Positions 50,716-59,873 of a DNA stretch of 64,000 bases are shown here, one piece after another. The position numbers and the translations under genes are program-made. The number at the start of each line of letters is the position of its first letter. The stretch's first letter is position 1. The notes beneath the pieces were generated by a model. It was not told the origin of the DNA. It saw only the letters and a list, made by a program, of their open reading frames with translations, and did no database searches. Origin of the DNA: Roseimicrobium gellanilyticum (GTDB lineage Bacteria > Verrucomicrobiota > Verrucomicrobiia > Verrucomicrobiales > Verrucomicrobiaceae); NCBI RefSeq assembly GCF_003315205.1, contig NZ_QNRR01000001.1, forward strand, positions 992,001-1,056,000. The letters run 5' to 3'.

Positions 50716-52426
50716 TCAATGGGTATCCAGCTTCGCAGCAGCAGGTGGTTCCTGCAGCGGAATATCCACCACGATCGGGCGGTGGTCTGAGAACTTGGGT
50801 TTCACACTGTCGTTGAATTCCGCGAGGGTTTCTCCGTAGTGAGGCGCCAGCACATAAGGGGCGTTGTCATCGTTGGGATCCTTGAGGTGACCCGAGCGAA
50901 CGAAGAACCAGTCCAGCCGGTACCGCCCAACGGGGCCAATGGGACGGCGCACGCTGAAGGTAGTGCGGTGTCCCCAGCGACGGTGCTCGTTGCTGTTTGC
51001 GAGCGTGCGCGAGTTCCGGTTGATGGAGCGATCCGCATCCCCCCTGAAGTCGAAAGAAGTTCCATCCGCGAACCGATGATCCCGCACCTGCTCAAACATG
51101 CCGCGCACCGGATTGGGGAGGAGAATGGGAATGTCTGGAGCGAGAGGATTTTGGAAGTTCTTCAGCACATTCACGATACTGCGCTCGCGGTAGCCCGGTA
51201 CTACGGTGCCGGTGACGAGGTCAGAAACTCTCGCGGCTGTGTCGAGCAACGCTTCTGGCGTGTTCACCTGACGCCACACCACCCTTACCAGGGAGGTGGC
51301 GCTGAGATCTTCGGGCGCGGAGTTGTGGTCGCCTGCCATGATCACGGGGTGGGGCACATTTTTGATGCGGCCAAGAATCTCCACCATTTGTTCTTCGCGG
51401 CCTTTGGGGGTCGTTTTGATCTCCAGGTGATTGTTCACCAGAGTCACCACACCACCGGGCACCTGTGGCACTGCGATGTCCACGCGGAAGAAACAGCGGC
51501 CGCCTACTTTCAATTCACGGCGTATCTCGGAGTCGAAGGCGATCTTGCTTCCGATGCGACGACCATGCTCGACGGGGTCTGCGATCTTCCGTTCCCCTTC
51601 ATACCAGTCGTACACTTTTTTTCAGGGGCACCACCTGGGCATTCACGATGGGGTAGCGAGAAAGAATCGCGGAGCCGAAGCCTCCCTTGTAGCGTGCCTT
51701 GTCGATGGGCAGGAAGTGTTTCGTACCATCCCTGTCGATGGCCGCTGGCTCCAGACCAAGCATCACGGGATCCACCTCCACCGCTTGCACGGCGTAGGCG
51801 TAGTTCATGCCAAGCGCCTTCGCCAGGGTGCGCGCAGCGTCCACGTAGCCAGAGCGGCTCACGCCAATGTCCATTTCCTGGAGGAAGATGACGTCTGCCG
51901 TGGCGAGGCGCTCCCGCTGGCGTAGCAGCTCGGCGAGCGTGCGTTTTCCCGGCGTGCGCTCTTGCTCACGCAGCATGCTCTCGTAAGAAGACTGGGAACC
52001 GAGGGCTTCCGCGGCGCTGGTGATGTGCAGTGACTTCTCGATGTTCCAGCTCGCTACACGCAGAAAGTTGCCAAGGGTCGGTGTGCTGGCCTGTAGTGGG
52101 CGCTTGCCCGAGAGATAGGCGCTGTTGTCGATGATGGGAGTGCGCCAGAGCGTGTCGAGTTTAGACTTGAGCCTGCCCTGCGGCTCGGGATTCTTCATCA
52201 GGACCAGGGCTTCCTCATAGGAAGGGAATACAGGTTCCTCGTGGCGGGCCAGTTTGCTGCTCACCCCGGTCGGAAATTTGATTGCCGCACCACGTTGTAC
52301 CCCGGTCGTGAGGGACGCGTTTTTCTTGGATGCCGTGCAGCCTGCACTGAATGTCAGCAGCAATGAACCCGCGAGGAGAAATGTACTCACGCGTGTTGGA
52401 GAATGCCGTCTCTGGATCGCCGCCAT
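50716..52426 (-). pseudogene. Endonuclease/exonuclease/phosphatase-family lipoprotein, split by frameshift
   Basis: Two reading frames on the minus strand together make one protein of about 568 residues. The first (from ATG 52426) has a lipoprotein signal ending in FSAGC, then VASWNIEKS, FLQEMD and GFGSAILSRYP. The second continues in another frame with LVNNHLEIKTTP, VIMAGDHNS and FSDHRPIVVDIPL, the remaining catalytic motifs of the EEP fold. The break lies at a run of seven A (T7 at 51616-51622 on the plus strand); six A would restore PLKKVYDWYEGE. A sequencing error, a true mutation or transcript slippage are all possible. The substrate (nucleic acid or phospholipid) is unknown. Confidence 0.8.
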
Positions 52427-52490
52427 GGAACTGAAAGTGGCAGATGTCCCTAGCTCCTTTGGGACTTGGGGACAAGGCGAAACATGGCAG

Positions 52491-53042
52491 CTATCGCCGT
52501 GCACTTTCGACCTTTTTCCTGCAGAACTCATCGAATGCATCCGATGAAGCCTTGTCTGCAAAGGCGCGAAGCGGAATGATGTGGGCCAGATGCTGGGCGA
52601 TATAGATGATCAGGTGGCGGTTGGTACGGGCGATTTTTTGGACGCCTGCCCATTTCTGTTCTGTCTTGTTGTAGACGGTTTCCTCCGCCAGGAAATCATC
52701 CGTGACGGTGATGGTGTGCTCGGTCAGGACGGTCTTGTTCCGGCGGGAAATGATCCCCAACACAGTGGTGATCCCGAGAACGAGAACCAGAAAGCCAAAG
52801 ACTACCGTCTCCAGGATGACGAATGTGATGAGCTTTCCCGCTGTCGTGTTCACCTCGGACACCACCCCCACATTCACGTAAGTGACCAACGCGAAGCAAA
52901 TGCCGTAGATCCCCAGGATCAGAGGCGAGTGCAGATAGTGATAAGCGCTGAACGCCAGATAGTCCCAGTAGGTGATGGTGAATCGTACGCTCATGGGCGG
53001 GGTGCCGCTGGTCCGCTGTTGCGATGAAAGCTCGTTTTGCAT
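52491..53042 (-). CDS. YcxB-like membrane protein
   Basis: A 183-residue protein. Residues about 38-58 and 70-98 form two membrane spans (LILGIYGICFALVTYVNVGV; FVILETVVFGFLVLVLGITT). The C-terminal 70 residues (EETVYNKTEQKWAGVQKIAR then LIIYIAQHLAHIIPLRAF) match the YcxB-like domain (PF14317), a pleckstrin-like fold of unknown role. MSVRFTITYWDY near residue 17 is the family's usual N-terminal strand, so ATG 52994 is an alternative start. The gene lies 64 bp upstream of the lipoprotein gene on the same strand and diverges from purL. Confidence 0.75.
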   Translation of the reverse strand: MQNELSSQQRTSGTPPMSVRFTITYWDYLAFSAYHYLHSPLILGIYGICFALVTYVNVGVVSEVNTTAGKLITFVILETVVFGFLVLVLGITTVLGIISRRNKTVLTEHTITVTDDFLAEETVYNKTEQKWAGVQKIARTNRHLIIYIAQHLAHIIPLRAFADKASSDAFDEFCRKKVESARR

Positions 53043-53140
53043 GTGGTGGAGAAAGGCCGGGCGATCCCGTAAGGTAGCGTATCCAACGCTACGATCGCTT
53101 GGAATAGCATTTCATCTCCGGAAAGGACAAGTTCATTTCC

Positions 53141-55666
53141 ATGGCCGGTCTCAGGAGCTCACATCAAGCCTGGGACGGTCTCGCCACTTTCTCCACCCCC
53201 GCCATTGACCCGGCCCGGATCCGGGGGCAAAGCATGGGTCCACCACAAGCTGCTTCCCGCGCCTTGCAAACTCATCCTACCGCCACCGGCCGCGCCGTTT
53301 TCCGTCACATCCCCATCACCTCGCTTTCTGGGGATGAACTGCTCGCACTGAGTCAGAAACACAAGCTCTCCCTCTCCCGCGAGGACATGCTCGCGGTGCA
53401 GAAAATCTTCCAGGAGGAGAAGCGCGAACCCACGGACGTGGAACTGGAGGTCATCGCCCAGACATGGAGCGAGCACTGCAAGCACCGCATCTTTGGCGCG
53501 CGTATCGAGCACAGTGTGAACGGGAAGGCAGAAGTCATCGACAGCCTCTACAAGACCTATGTCAAGGCGGTGACGGCTCGCATCATGGCAAAGAAGCCGG
53601 GCTTCGTGCTCAGCGCCTTCACGGACAATGCCGGCTTTGTGAAGCTGGATGAGAAGTTGGCGGTGTGTCTCAAGGTGGAGACGCACAATCACCCCAGCGC
53701 CATCGAACCCTACGCAGGTGCGAACACCGGCCTTGGCGGTGTGATTCGTGACATTCTAGGCGCAGGGAAGGGTGCCAAACCCATCGCCTCGCTCGACGTG
53801 TTCTGCTTTGGCCCGCCTGATACGAAGCAGGAAGACATCAAGGCCAAGGATGTGATCCACCCGCTCGGCGTCATGCGTGGCGTGGTGCGCGGCGTGCGCG
53901 ACTACGGTAACCGCATGGGTATCCCCACGGTGGCCGGCGCCATCCAGTTCGACGATACCTACATCTACAATCCGCTCGTGTTCTGCGGCACGATGGGCGT
54001 CATCCCGATTGGCGACATCGACAAGGAAGTGAAGCCGGGCCACCTGCTCATTGCAGCGGGCGGGCGTACGGGGCGCGATGGCTTGAAGGGCGCGACGTTC
54101 TCCAGTGTCTCGCTGACCACGGCGAGCCACGAGGAAGACCAGACAGCGGTGCAGATTGGCAATCCGATCGAAGAGAAGAAAGCGGCTGATTTCATCCTCG
54201 CGGCACGTGCGCAGGGATTGATTCAGTTTGTCACGGACTGTGGCGCCGGTGGCTTCAGCAGCGCGGCTGGTGAAATGCTCAGCGAAGTCGGTGGGGAAGT
54301 GTGGCTGGACCATGCCCCGCTCAAGGAGCCAGGTTTGGAAAGCTGGCAGGTCTTCATCAGCGAGAGCCAGGAACGCATGGTCATCGCCATTGAGGAGAAA
54401 GACCTCGAAGCGATGCAGAAGCTCGCAGCTGTCTACGAGACCGAACTGTGCGTGCTGGCCAAGGCCGACGGCACCGGCATTCTCAAAGTGAAGCACCACG
54501 GCGAAATGGTGTGCGAACTCGATTGCCGCAAGCTTCACGAGGCACCTCGCCGCCACATGAAGGGCGAATGGACGGAGTCCACGGATGAAACTGCCGGGTT
54601 CACCTTCGAAGAAGGCTGGGAAGATCTGCTGCGTGGATTGCTCGCGGACTTCACCATCGTCTCCCGCGAGCCCATCATTCGTGAATACGATCACGAAGTG
54701 CAGGGCAACACCTTGCTGAAGCCGCTCGCCGGCGCACAAGGTGACGCACCACAGGATGGCTCCGTCATCCGCGTGGATGGCAGCCAGCAGTGCGTGGCTC
54801 TCGGTCTCGCGCTGCTTCCTGAGTGGGGCAAGAACGATCCGTTTGCGATGGGGCGCGCGTGTGTGGATGAGTGCGTGCGCCAGCTCGTGGCCATGGGCGC
54901 GAATCCCGAGCGCATCGCCATCCTCGACAACTTCTGCCTTGGCAATCCTGACGACCACCGTGAACTCGGCGCTCTCGTGGAAACTTGCAAGGGCATGGCG
55001 CAGACCGCCGAGACCTACGGCACGCCCTTCGTCTCCGGCAAGGACAGCTTCTACAACTACTTCAAGACGGACGAAGGTCCCGTATCCATCCCGTGCACGT
55101 TGCTCGTGAGCGGCTTTGGCGTGGTGGAAGATGCCAAGCACATCGTGGGTGCCAGCGTGCGCCGCACAGGCAGCAAGCTCTGCCTCGTGGGTGATACCAC
55201 TCCCGGCCTTCGCGGCGCGGTGCTGGTGAAGGGGATGCAATCCCAGGCGGGACAGCCGGCGAACTTCGACGAGGCCAAGGCGCTCGAAAACTACCGCGCG
55301 TACTACACGCTCGTGGAAAAGGGCGTGGTGCTCTCCGCGCATGACATCAGCGAAGGCGGTCTCGGCGTCGCGCTTGCTGAGATGGGCTTCTCCGGTAAGG
55401 CGGGCCTCAGTGTGGATCTCGCGAAGCTGCCGACGAAGGGTGCCTGCGAGACCGCGGAACTCCTCTTCGGTGAAACGCCCGGTCGTATCGTGCTAGAAGT
55501 TGCTCCTGAGAACGCCCACCTCGCAGAGGCGCTGGGCTTCCCGGTCATCGGTGAAACCACGGCGGATGGAAAGCTCAACATCACCAAGGGTGGCGAGCCG
55601 CTCATCAATGCCTCTATCGCTGAGCTCAAGCCGATTTGGAAAGAGGGTCTGGTGAACTACTATTGA
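53141..55666 (+). CDS. purL: Phosphoribosylformylglycinamidine synthase, synthetase subunit
   Basis: Eight hundred and forty-one residues from ATG 53141; ATG 53234 is an alternative since the first 50 residues look unconserved. IAQTWSEHCKHRIFGARIEH is the ATP/FGAR site with its conserved His. VKVETHNHPSAIEPYAGANTG, seen here as LKVETHNHPSAIEPYAGANT, is the signature of PurL. PFVSGKDSFYNYF and LSAHDISEGGLGVALAEMGF mark the second half. With ammonia from PurQ it converts FGAR to FGAM in purine synthesis. Small PurL usually needs PurS; no purS is visible here. purQ follows after 54 bp. Confidence 0.93.
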   Translation: MAGLRSSHQAWDGLATFSTPAIDPARIRGQSMGPPQAASRALQTHPTATGRAVFRHIPITSLSGDELLALSQKHKLSLSREDMLAVQKIFQEEKREPTDVELEVIAQTWSEHCKHRIFGARIEHSVNGKAEVIDSLYKTYVKAVTARIMAKKPGFVLSAFTDNAGFVKLDEKLAVCLKVETHNHPSAIEPYAGANTGLGGVIRDILGAGKGAKPIASLDVFCFGPPDTKQEDIKAKDVIHPLGVMRGVVRGVRDYGNRMGIPTVAGAIQFDDTYIYNPLVFCGTMGVIPIGDIDKEVKPGHLLIAAGGRTGRDGLKGATFSSVSLTTASHEEDQTAVQIGNPIEEKKAADFILAARAQGLIQFVTDCGAGGFSSAAGEMLSEVGGEVWLDHAPLKEPGLESWQVFISESQERMVIAIEEKDLEAMQKLAAVYETELCVLAKADGTGILKVKHHGEMVCELDCRKLHEAPRRHMKGEWTESTDETAGFTFEEGWEDLLRGLLADFTIVSREPIIREYDHEVQGNTLLKPLAGAQGDAPQDGSVIRVDGSQQCVALGLALLPEWGKNDPFAMGRACVDECVRQLVAMGANPERIAILDNFCLGNPDDHRELGALVETCKGMAQTAETYGTPFVSGKDSFYNYFKTDEGPVSIPCTLLVSGFGVVEDAKHIVGASVRRTGSKLCLVGDTTPGLRGAVLVKGMQSQAGQPANFDEAKALENYRAYYTLVEKGVVLSAHDISEGGLGVALAEMGFSGKAGLSVDLAKLPTKGACETAELLFGETPGRIVLEVAPENAHLAEALGFPVIGETTADGKLNITKGGEPLINASIAELKPIWKEGLVNYY

Positions 55667-55720
55667 TCCTCATCTCCCGTTTCTCCGCCCCACGTATCCT
55701 TTCTCTCTTCTCCTCCTTCA

Positions 55721-56431
55721 ATGGCCGCTACTCCGAAAGCACTCCTCCTCAAGTTCCCCGGCACCAATTGCGATGCTGAAACAGCCCGCGCACTTCAGTC
55801 CGTGGGTTTCAAGACGCAGGTGCTGCCCAGTGCCTTGCTGGAGCCTCATGCGCTTGATGATGTGCAGATGGTCGTCTTCTCCGGTGGCTTCAGCTACGGG
55901 GACTATGTGATGTCAGGTCGCTTTGCGAAGCTTACGACGCTTTCCAAGCTGGGTGATGGCCTGCGCAAGTTCGTGGACAAGGGCGGCTATGCCATGGGCA
56001 TCTGCAACGGCTTCCAGATCCTCACGCAGCTTCATCTGCTGCCTGAAGGCAGCCTCATTCACAACACCAGCGGCCGCTTCCTCTGCCGCTGGGCGGGCCT
56101 GAAGAAGAACAGCGCCAGCCCCTATCTCAGCGAAGTGCCGGATGAATTCGAGCTTCCTGTCGCACACGCGGAAGGTCGCTTCGTGGGCATCGAAGATGCC
56201 GCAGGTGACTACGTGAAGAACGGCCGCGCCGCGTTGCTCTACACCAGCGATGTGAACGGCAGCACCCATCAGATCGCTGGCCTCCAGGATGAAACCGGTC
56301 GCGTCTTCGGCCTCATGCCACACCCCGAGCGTTTCCTCTGGAAGCAGCATCACTATGATGCCGACTGGAGCGGTGCTGAGCACGGCTGGGGTTACTATAT
56401 GTTCCGCAGCGTGTTCGCGGCGATGAAGTAG
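55721..56431 (+). CDS. purQ: Phosphoribosylformylglycinamidine synthase, glutaminase subunit
   Basis: A 236-residue class I glutamine amidotransferase. KFPGTNCDAETARAL is the start of PurQ, VFSGGFSYGDYVMSG the oxyanion region, and MGICNGFQILTQL carries the nucleophilic Cys. GLMPHPERFLW supplies His and Glu of the triad. It releases ammonia from glutamine for PurL, encoded directly upstream. Length and start are normal. Downstream (56432-56580) is a short non-coding gap with a patch resembling the dispersed GCAAAAG repeats. Confidence 0.94.
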   Translation: MAATPKALLLKFPGTNCDAETARALQSVGFKTQVLPSALLEPHALDDVQMVVFSGGFSYGDYVMSGRFAKLTTLSKLGDGLRKFVDKGGYAMGICNGFQILTQLHLLPEGSLIHNTSGRFLCRWAGLKKNSASPYLSEVPDEFELPVAHAEGRFVGIEDAAGDYVKNGRAALLYTSDVNGSTHQIAGLQDETGRVFGLMPHPERFLWKQHHYDADWSGAEHGWGYYMFRSVFAAMK

Positions 56432-56580
56432 AGAATACGGTATGCTAAGTCGCGCGTTGCGGCGTGGTTCATTTGCTGGATGAGCCGCAGAGAGACGCAA
56501 AAGGCGCAGATAGGAACTGGTGGCGATTGAGCGGTTCGTCGCTTCAAGGAATACTCTCACTCCTTGAGTAGCGATGCCTC

Positions 56581-57339
56581 TTAGGTGGTGTTCGTGCTCG
56601 TGGCTTTCTTCTTGCCGGTGTAAACGGGCTCGATGCGCGGATCCCACTCTTGCGGGATCATTGGTAGGCCCCAGCGGGCGTTTTCTGCTTTCGCGTCCTC
56701 GTAGGCGAGTTGCATGGCTCGCATCGCCCGCTCGGTGGACGGGGTGACTATCCGCGGTTTGTCTTCCTTGAGTGTCATACGAGTCAGAAGGTCACTCACC
56801 TCATCATACGAGTGATTTTCGCTATCGGCAATCGGAGTAAAGGTATTGAGCTCATTGTCCCACACCTTCCACGCATCCGCGAGTGACACGTAGGTATGCA
56901 GAAAGTTCTCCACACTCCGCCGGAAACGCCGACGAATGTCTGCATCAGGCACATGATGTCCGCCCTTCTGCACCCGTTGCGCCACGCGCTCGATAGCAAC
57001 TTCCGGTGAGGGTACCACGAGAAAGTGCAGCATGATGACAAATCCGGCTGTCTTGGCCTCCTCCAAGAGGCGTGCATAAGTCTTGCCGCTCAGAGTGCTT
57101 TCCAAGCCGAACGAGGATCTGGCATCGATCAGTCGCCGCGCCTCTTCCAGAAGGAGCCTGCCTGCGCGGAGAGCCGTCAGTTCCGGTTTGAGGGGGGAAA
57201 GACCTCGAGCCAGTTCATCCGCATTCAGGAAGCGCTCAATACCTTCTGCTGGTAGCAGCCGTCGTGCAAAGGTTGTCTTGCCCGTGCCATTGCATCCGCC
57301 GATCAGGAGCAGGGTGGGGGACTCGTCCGGGATGCGCAT
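56581..57339 (-). CDS. Zeta-toxin-like P-loop kinase (COG4185 type)
   Basis: A 252-residue protein. LLLIGGCNGTGKTTFARRLL carries the P-loop GCNGTGKT near residue 15. NADELARGLSP and FGLESTLSGKTYARLL follow as in zeta toxins and the predicted ABC-type ATPase family. HFLVVPSPEVAIERVAQRVQ and VPDADIRRRFRRS complete the fold. Zeta toxins phosphorylate the peptidoglycan precursor UDP-N-acetylglucosamine; chromosomal COG4185 proteins may have other kinase roles. No recognised antitoxin is adjacent; the preceding gene (57411-57812) is a candidate partner. The 60-residue C-terminal tail is extra. Confidence 0.8.
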   Translation of the reverse strand: MRIPDESPTLLLIGGCNGTGKTTFARRLLPAEGIERFLNADELARGLSPLKPELTALRAGRLLLEEARRLIDARSSFGLESTLSGKTYARLLEEAKTAGFVIMLHFLVVPSPEVAIERVAQRVQKGGHHVPDADIRRRFRRSVENFLHTYVSLADAWKVWDNELNTFTPIADSENHSYDEVSDLLTRMTLKEDKPRIVTPSTERAMRAMQLAYEDAKAENARWGLPMIPQEWDPRIEPVYTGKKKATSTNTT

Positions 57340-57410
57340 ACGTTGCAGCCACGGAAGGTTGGGCCATGCACAGCGTCAAGCCTGACATGGTTCAGGGCCC
57401 TGCGAACGGC

Positions 57411-57812
57411 TCAAGCGGCCGATGAAATCCTGGAGCCCTCGCCCAAGTCCATCGGGCGATCGTAGTGGGACGTGTGGAATTGCATCCCCGTTTGAAGGGC
57501 TGTGCGCGTCGCCTGGATTTGAGCAATGGCCTCAATGCGACGCAGCAGCGAGTCGAAGGATGCTTTCCGGACTGCATTGAGATGCTGGGAGGCGTCGTCG
57601 AGTTGGGTCCGGTATTCGTGAACCAAGTCGAGGGCAAGACTGGCGCGCCCATGCTCACCTAGTGAGAGATAGGCCAGGCATAAGGCCACCTCATTCAACA
57701 GTTCTGGCTCGGAAGTGAGTGACGCGAGGCCCAGGCGCAAATTCTCCACCTCCGCCTGCAGGGAGCGGTCAATCGCGTTGGGGCGCGAAAAGGGATTCTG
57801 GGAGAGCTTCAT
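57411..57812 (-). CDS. Helical hypothetical protein upstream of the zeta-like kinase
   Basis: One hundred and thirty-three residues from ATG 57812 (a TTG six codons upstream is less likely). No family recognised. The sequence is almost wholly helical (SLQAEVENLRLGLASLTSEP, LLNEVALCLAYLSLGEHGRA, SFDSLLRRIEAIAQIQATRT), soluble and mildly acidic. It ends 71 bp before the zeta-like gene on the same strand, and a dyad lies upstream of its start. That layout fits an antitoxin-first toxin-antitoxin operon, but this is inference from position only. Confidence 0.55.
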   Translation of the reverse strand: MKLSQNPFSRPNAIDRSLQAEVENLRLGLASLTSEPELLNEVALCLAYLSLGEHGRASLALDLVHEYRTQLDDASQHLNAVRKASFDSLLRRIEAIAQIQATRTALQTGMQFHTSHYDRPMDLGEGSRISSAA

Positions 57813-57871
57813 GAGGCTGGTGGGCACCAAGGCAACTGCCTTGGAAGTCTAAGAGAGCCGCAAAAGCAGTC

Positions 57872-57895
57872 TATAAATTTTTGTTGATATTTATA
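57872..57895. promoter_or_regulatory. A/T-rich dyad upstream of the putative toxin-antitoxin pair
   Basis: TATAAAT-N10-ATTTATA is a perfect inverted repeat 60 bp upstream of the start at 57812, in an A/T-rich patch. It could be an autoregulatory operator. Confidence 0.4.
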
Positions 57896-58458
57896 AAGCA
57901 TTCCTGATGTGGATGCATTTATTAAAATTTCCATGCATATCGAGGAGGTGTTTTTGCTCTTCAGTATGGTGGAGAGCATGCATCGCTGGGCAAAAGAGAC
58001 ACATTTTTGCAAAACTTCGCGCCACCTTCGGCCTTTGGATTGGGATTTTTAGCCGGCACGTCGGGTGCCCGCCCGGGCCGGACCGGTCCTTGTTCCATTC
58101 CGCCCGGGCTCCCTTATAAAATTGCCGGGCAAGGGGCGTTGACTTGGGGGGAATCAGCCCTAAGGACAGCCGTCCCACGCCTGTGCGGGAAGCCACATTC
58201 CCATCACAGCATTTTCAATTTTCCATGATTGCCAAAGGACAAAATTCTTGATACTTAAGAAGTGCTGATTTTTTGGGTGTCTCTGGCAAGTTCCGTCGTT
58301 GTTTCTGCTTCTTTTTGACCGCAATGCCATACCCCGTGACCCTGCCCGCCCCACTCTGGAGGACGAATCCGGGAGTGCAGGTTAGCCTCGCGGCTTGGGG
58401 TAGGAGCGCCCTGCGGGGCCTTGTGGGGGGCTTGAATCGATGGCCACTGGAGGCCGCT
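57896..58458. other. Non-coding region before the dcw cluster
   Basis: About 560 bp without a supported gene; mraZ, which often precedes rsmH, is not here. The stretch moves from A/T-rich (57896-58000) to G+C-rich. It should contain the promoter of the rsmH-murF operon. A 101-codon frame on the minus strand (57891-58196) was rejected as unlike a protein. Confidence 0.6.
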
Positions 58459-59487
58459 ATGCCTGCAATGGGAGTCCTGGCATCCATGCCAGCCCTGCCC
58501 CAGTGGGAGTCTGGCGGCGCTGGTGCATCGCGGTCCCCTGAGCCGGTCTTCGATCCCCTTGCCTATCACGCACCCGTCCTTCCGGAGGAGGTTCTGCACT
58601 TCCTGCAACCTTCTCCTGGCAAGCTCTTCCTCGACTGCACTCTTGGGGGGGGCGGTCATAGCGAACTGCTCCTGGCGGCGGGTGCTGAGGTCATCGCCCT
58701 CGATCAGGATTCAGAAGCGCTGGCGCATGCCCGGCTGCGCCTGCAGCAGTACGGCTCACGCTTCCGCTCCTACCAGTCGAACTTCCGCTACTTCCCCCAT
58801 GTGCTGGAAGAGGCGGGCATCTCGGCGGTAGATGGCATCTTGGCTGACTTCGGCGTTTCTTCCCATCAACTTGATGATGCACCGCGTGGCTTCTCCTTCA
58901 TTCGGGAGGGTCCCCTTGATATGCGTATGAATCGGGAAGATGGCCAGACGGCAGCCGACCTGGTCAATCATGCGGAGCCCGGGGAACTCGTGCGCATCCT
59001 GCGTGAGTATGGCGAGGAGCGGCAGGCGCCACGCATCGTGCGCGCCATCGTCAAACGCCGTGAGCAGCGCCTCTTTGAGACCACGTTGGATCTGGCGCAG
59101 GTGATTGAGTCCGTCATCCCACGGCATGGGAAGAAGACGCATCCTGCCACGTTGACCTTCCAGGCACTGCGCCTTGCGGTGAATGATGAAATGACTGTGC
59201 TGGATGAGTTCCTCGCGCAGGTGCCACGCTGGGTGAAGCCCGGCGGACGTGTTGCGTTGATCTCGTTCCACTCGGGAGAGGACCGCCCGGTGAAGCAGGC
59301 GCTGGCTCGCTACTCGACTGAGTGGCTGGATCGCCCCGAGTGGCCGGAGCCGAGGCGCAATCCGGATTTTTGCATGCGCTTGCTGACACGCAAGCCCGTC
59401 GAGGCCACGGAAGCCGAATTGAAACGCAATCCCCGCGCACGCAGTGCCAAGCTGCGTGCGGCGGAACGCCTGCCCCAGTCCGCATGA
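58459..59487 (+). CDS. rsmH: 16S rRNA (cytosine-N4) methyltransferase
   Basis: Three hundred and forty-two residues from ATG 58459, chosen because TGGAGG lies five bases upstream and the length then fits the family (about 310). The frame stays open for 62 codons further upstream without homology. YHAPVLPEEVLHFL and LDCTLGGGGHSELLL form the SAM site. LADFGVSSHQLDDAPRGFSF and GRVALISFHSGEDRPVKQAL are diagnostic. The enzyme methylates C1402 of 16S rRNA in the P site. It heads the dcw genes; the stop codon overlaps an upstream ATG of the ftsL frame (59484-59487). Confidence 0.94.
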   Translation: MPAMGVLASMPALPQWESGGAGASRSPEPVFDPLAYHAPVLPEEVLHFLQPSPGKLFLDCTLGGGGHSELLLAAGAEVIALDQDSEALAHARLRLQQYGSRFRSYQSNFRYFPHVLEEAGISAVDGILADFGVSSHQLDDAPRGFSFIREGPLDMRMNREDGQTAADLVNHAEPGELVRILREYGEERQAPRIVRAIVKRREQRLFETTLDLAQVIESVIPRHGKKTHPATLTFQALRLAVNDEMTVLDEFLAQVPRWVKPGGRVALISFHSGEDRPVKQALARYSTEWLDRPEWPEPRRNPDFCMRLLTRKPVEATEAELKRNPRARSAKLRAAERLPQSA

Positions 59488-59504
59488 AGCGCGAGGAGAT
59501 CAAC

Positions 59505-59873
59505 ATGCCCCGCCGCCGCAACGAGCCGCGTACGGTCCAGCCGTCGCAGTTCGGTCTTGGCATTGTGCTCATGTTCATTGCAGTGACCGTGGGTGGTGCT
59601 GCGCTGGCGAAGACGCTTGTGAAAAACAAGACGCACGCCATCGGTCGCGACCAGCAGGCCGTGGAGCGCCAGATCGCGTCGCTCCAGCAGGAGATCCGCG
59701 CGCTGGAATTGAACATCAAGGAAGTGCTTGCGCCGAAGCATCTCAAGGATCGCCTTGCTGCGCAGCGCACACAGCTCAAGGAGATCGAGAAGAAGAACAT
59801 TGTCACCATACCCGCCGTGCCGGTGGCCAAGGTGCCGGAACCTGAACGGAAGGAGGGCACGGACAATCCATGA
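59505..59873 (+). CDS. ftsL: FtsL-like septal protein
   Basis: One hundred and twenty-two residues from ATG 59505, preceded by GAGGAG at the best spacing; ATG 59484, overlapping the rsmH stop, would add seven residues. A basic N-terminus (MPRRRNEPR) precedes one membrane span (FGLGIVLMFIAVTVGGAALA), followed by a periplasmic leucine-zipper-like coiled coil (VERQIASLQQEIRALELNIK). Sequence is too divergent for firm naming, but topology and position between rsmH and ftsI are those of FtsL. FtsL joins FtsB and FtsQ to activate septal wall synthesis. The stop overlaps ftsI by 4 bp. Confidence 0.78.
   Translation: MPRRRNEPRTVQPSQFGLGIVLMFIAVTVGGAALAKTLVKNKTHAIGRDQQAVERQIASLQQEIRALELNIKEVLAPKHLKDRLAAQRTQLKEIEKKNIVTIPAVPVAKVPEPERKEGTDNP

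Noticed and set aside
51599-51625. Programmed -1 frameshift at the A7 run of the EEP lipoprotein.
   Set aside because: Joining the two frames needs a +1 shift (loss of one A), not the -1 shift promoted by A-AAA-AAG; it is recorded as a frameshift of unknown cause.
53756-55342. Minus-strand open frame of 528 codons opposite purL.
   Set aside because: It is antisense to the conserved PurL core and has the His/Arg/Ala composition of a shadow frame, with no recognisable motif.
56432-56580. Gap after purQ with GCAGAGAGACGCAAAAGGCG as another copy of the repeat element.
   Set aside because: Only a short one-sided similarity is visible and no inverted partner was found, so it is not listed as an element.
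57891-58196. 101-codon minus-strand frame in the gap before rsmH.
   Set aside because: Its composition is erratic, it has no recognisable pattern, and it covers the A/T-rich dyad region; treated as non-coding.
58273-58458. Upstream extension of rsmH by 62 codons.
   Set aside because: The extra sequence shows no family similarity, and a good ribosome site (TGGAGG) precedes ATG 58459.
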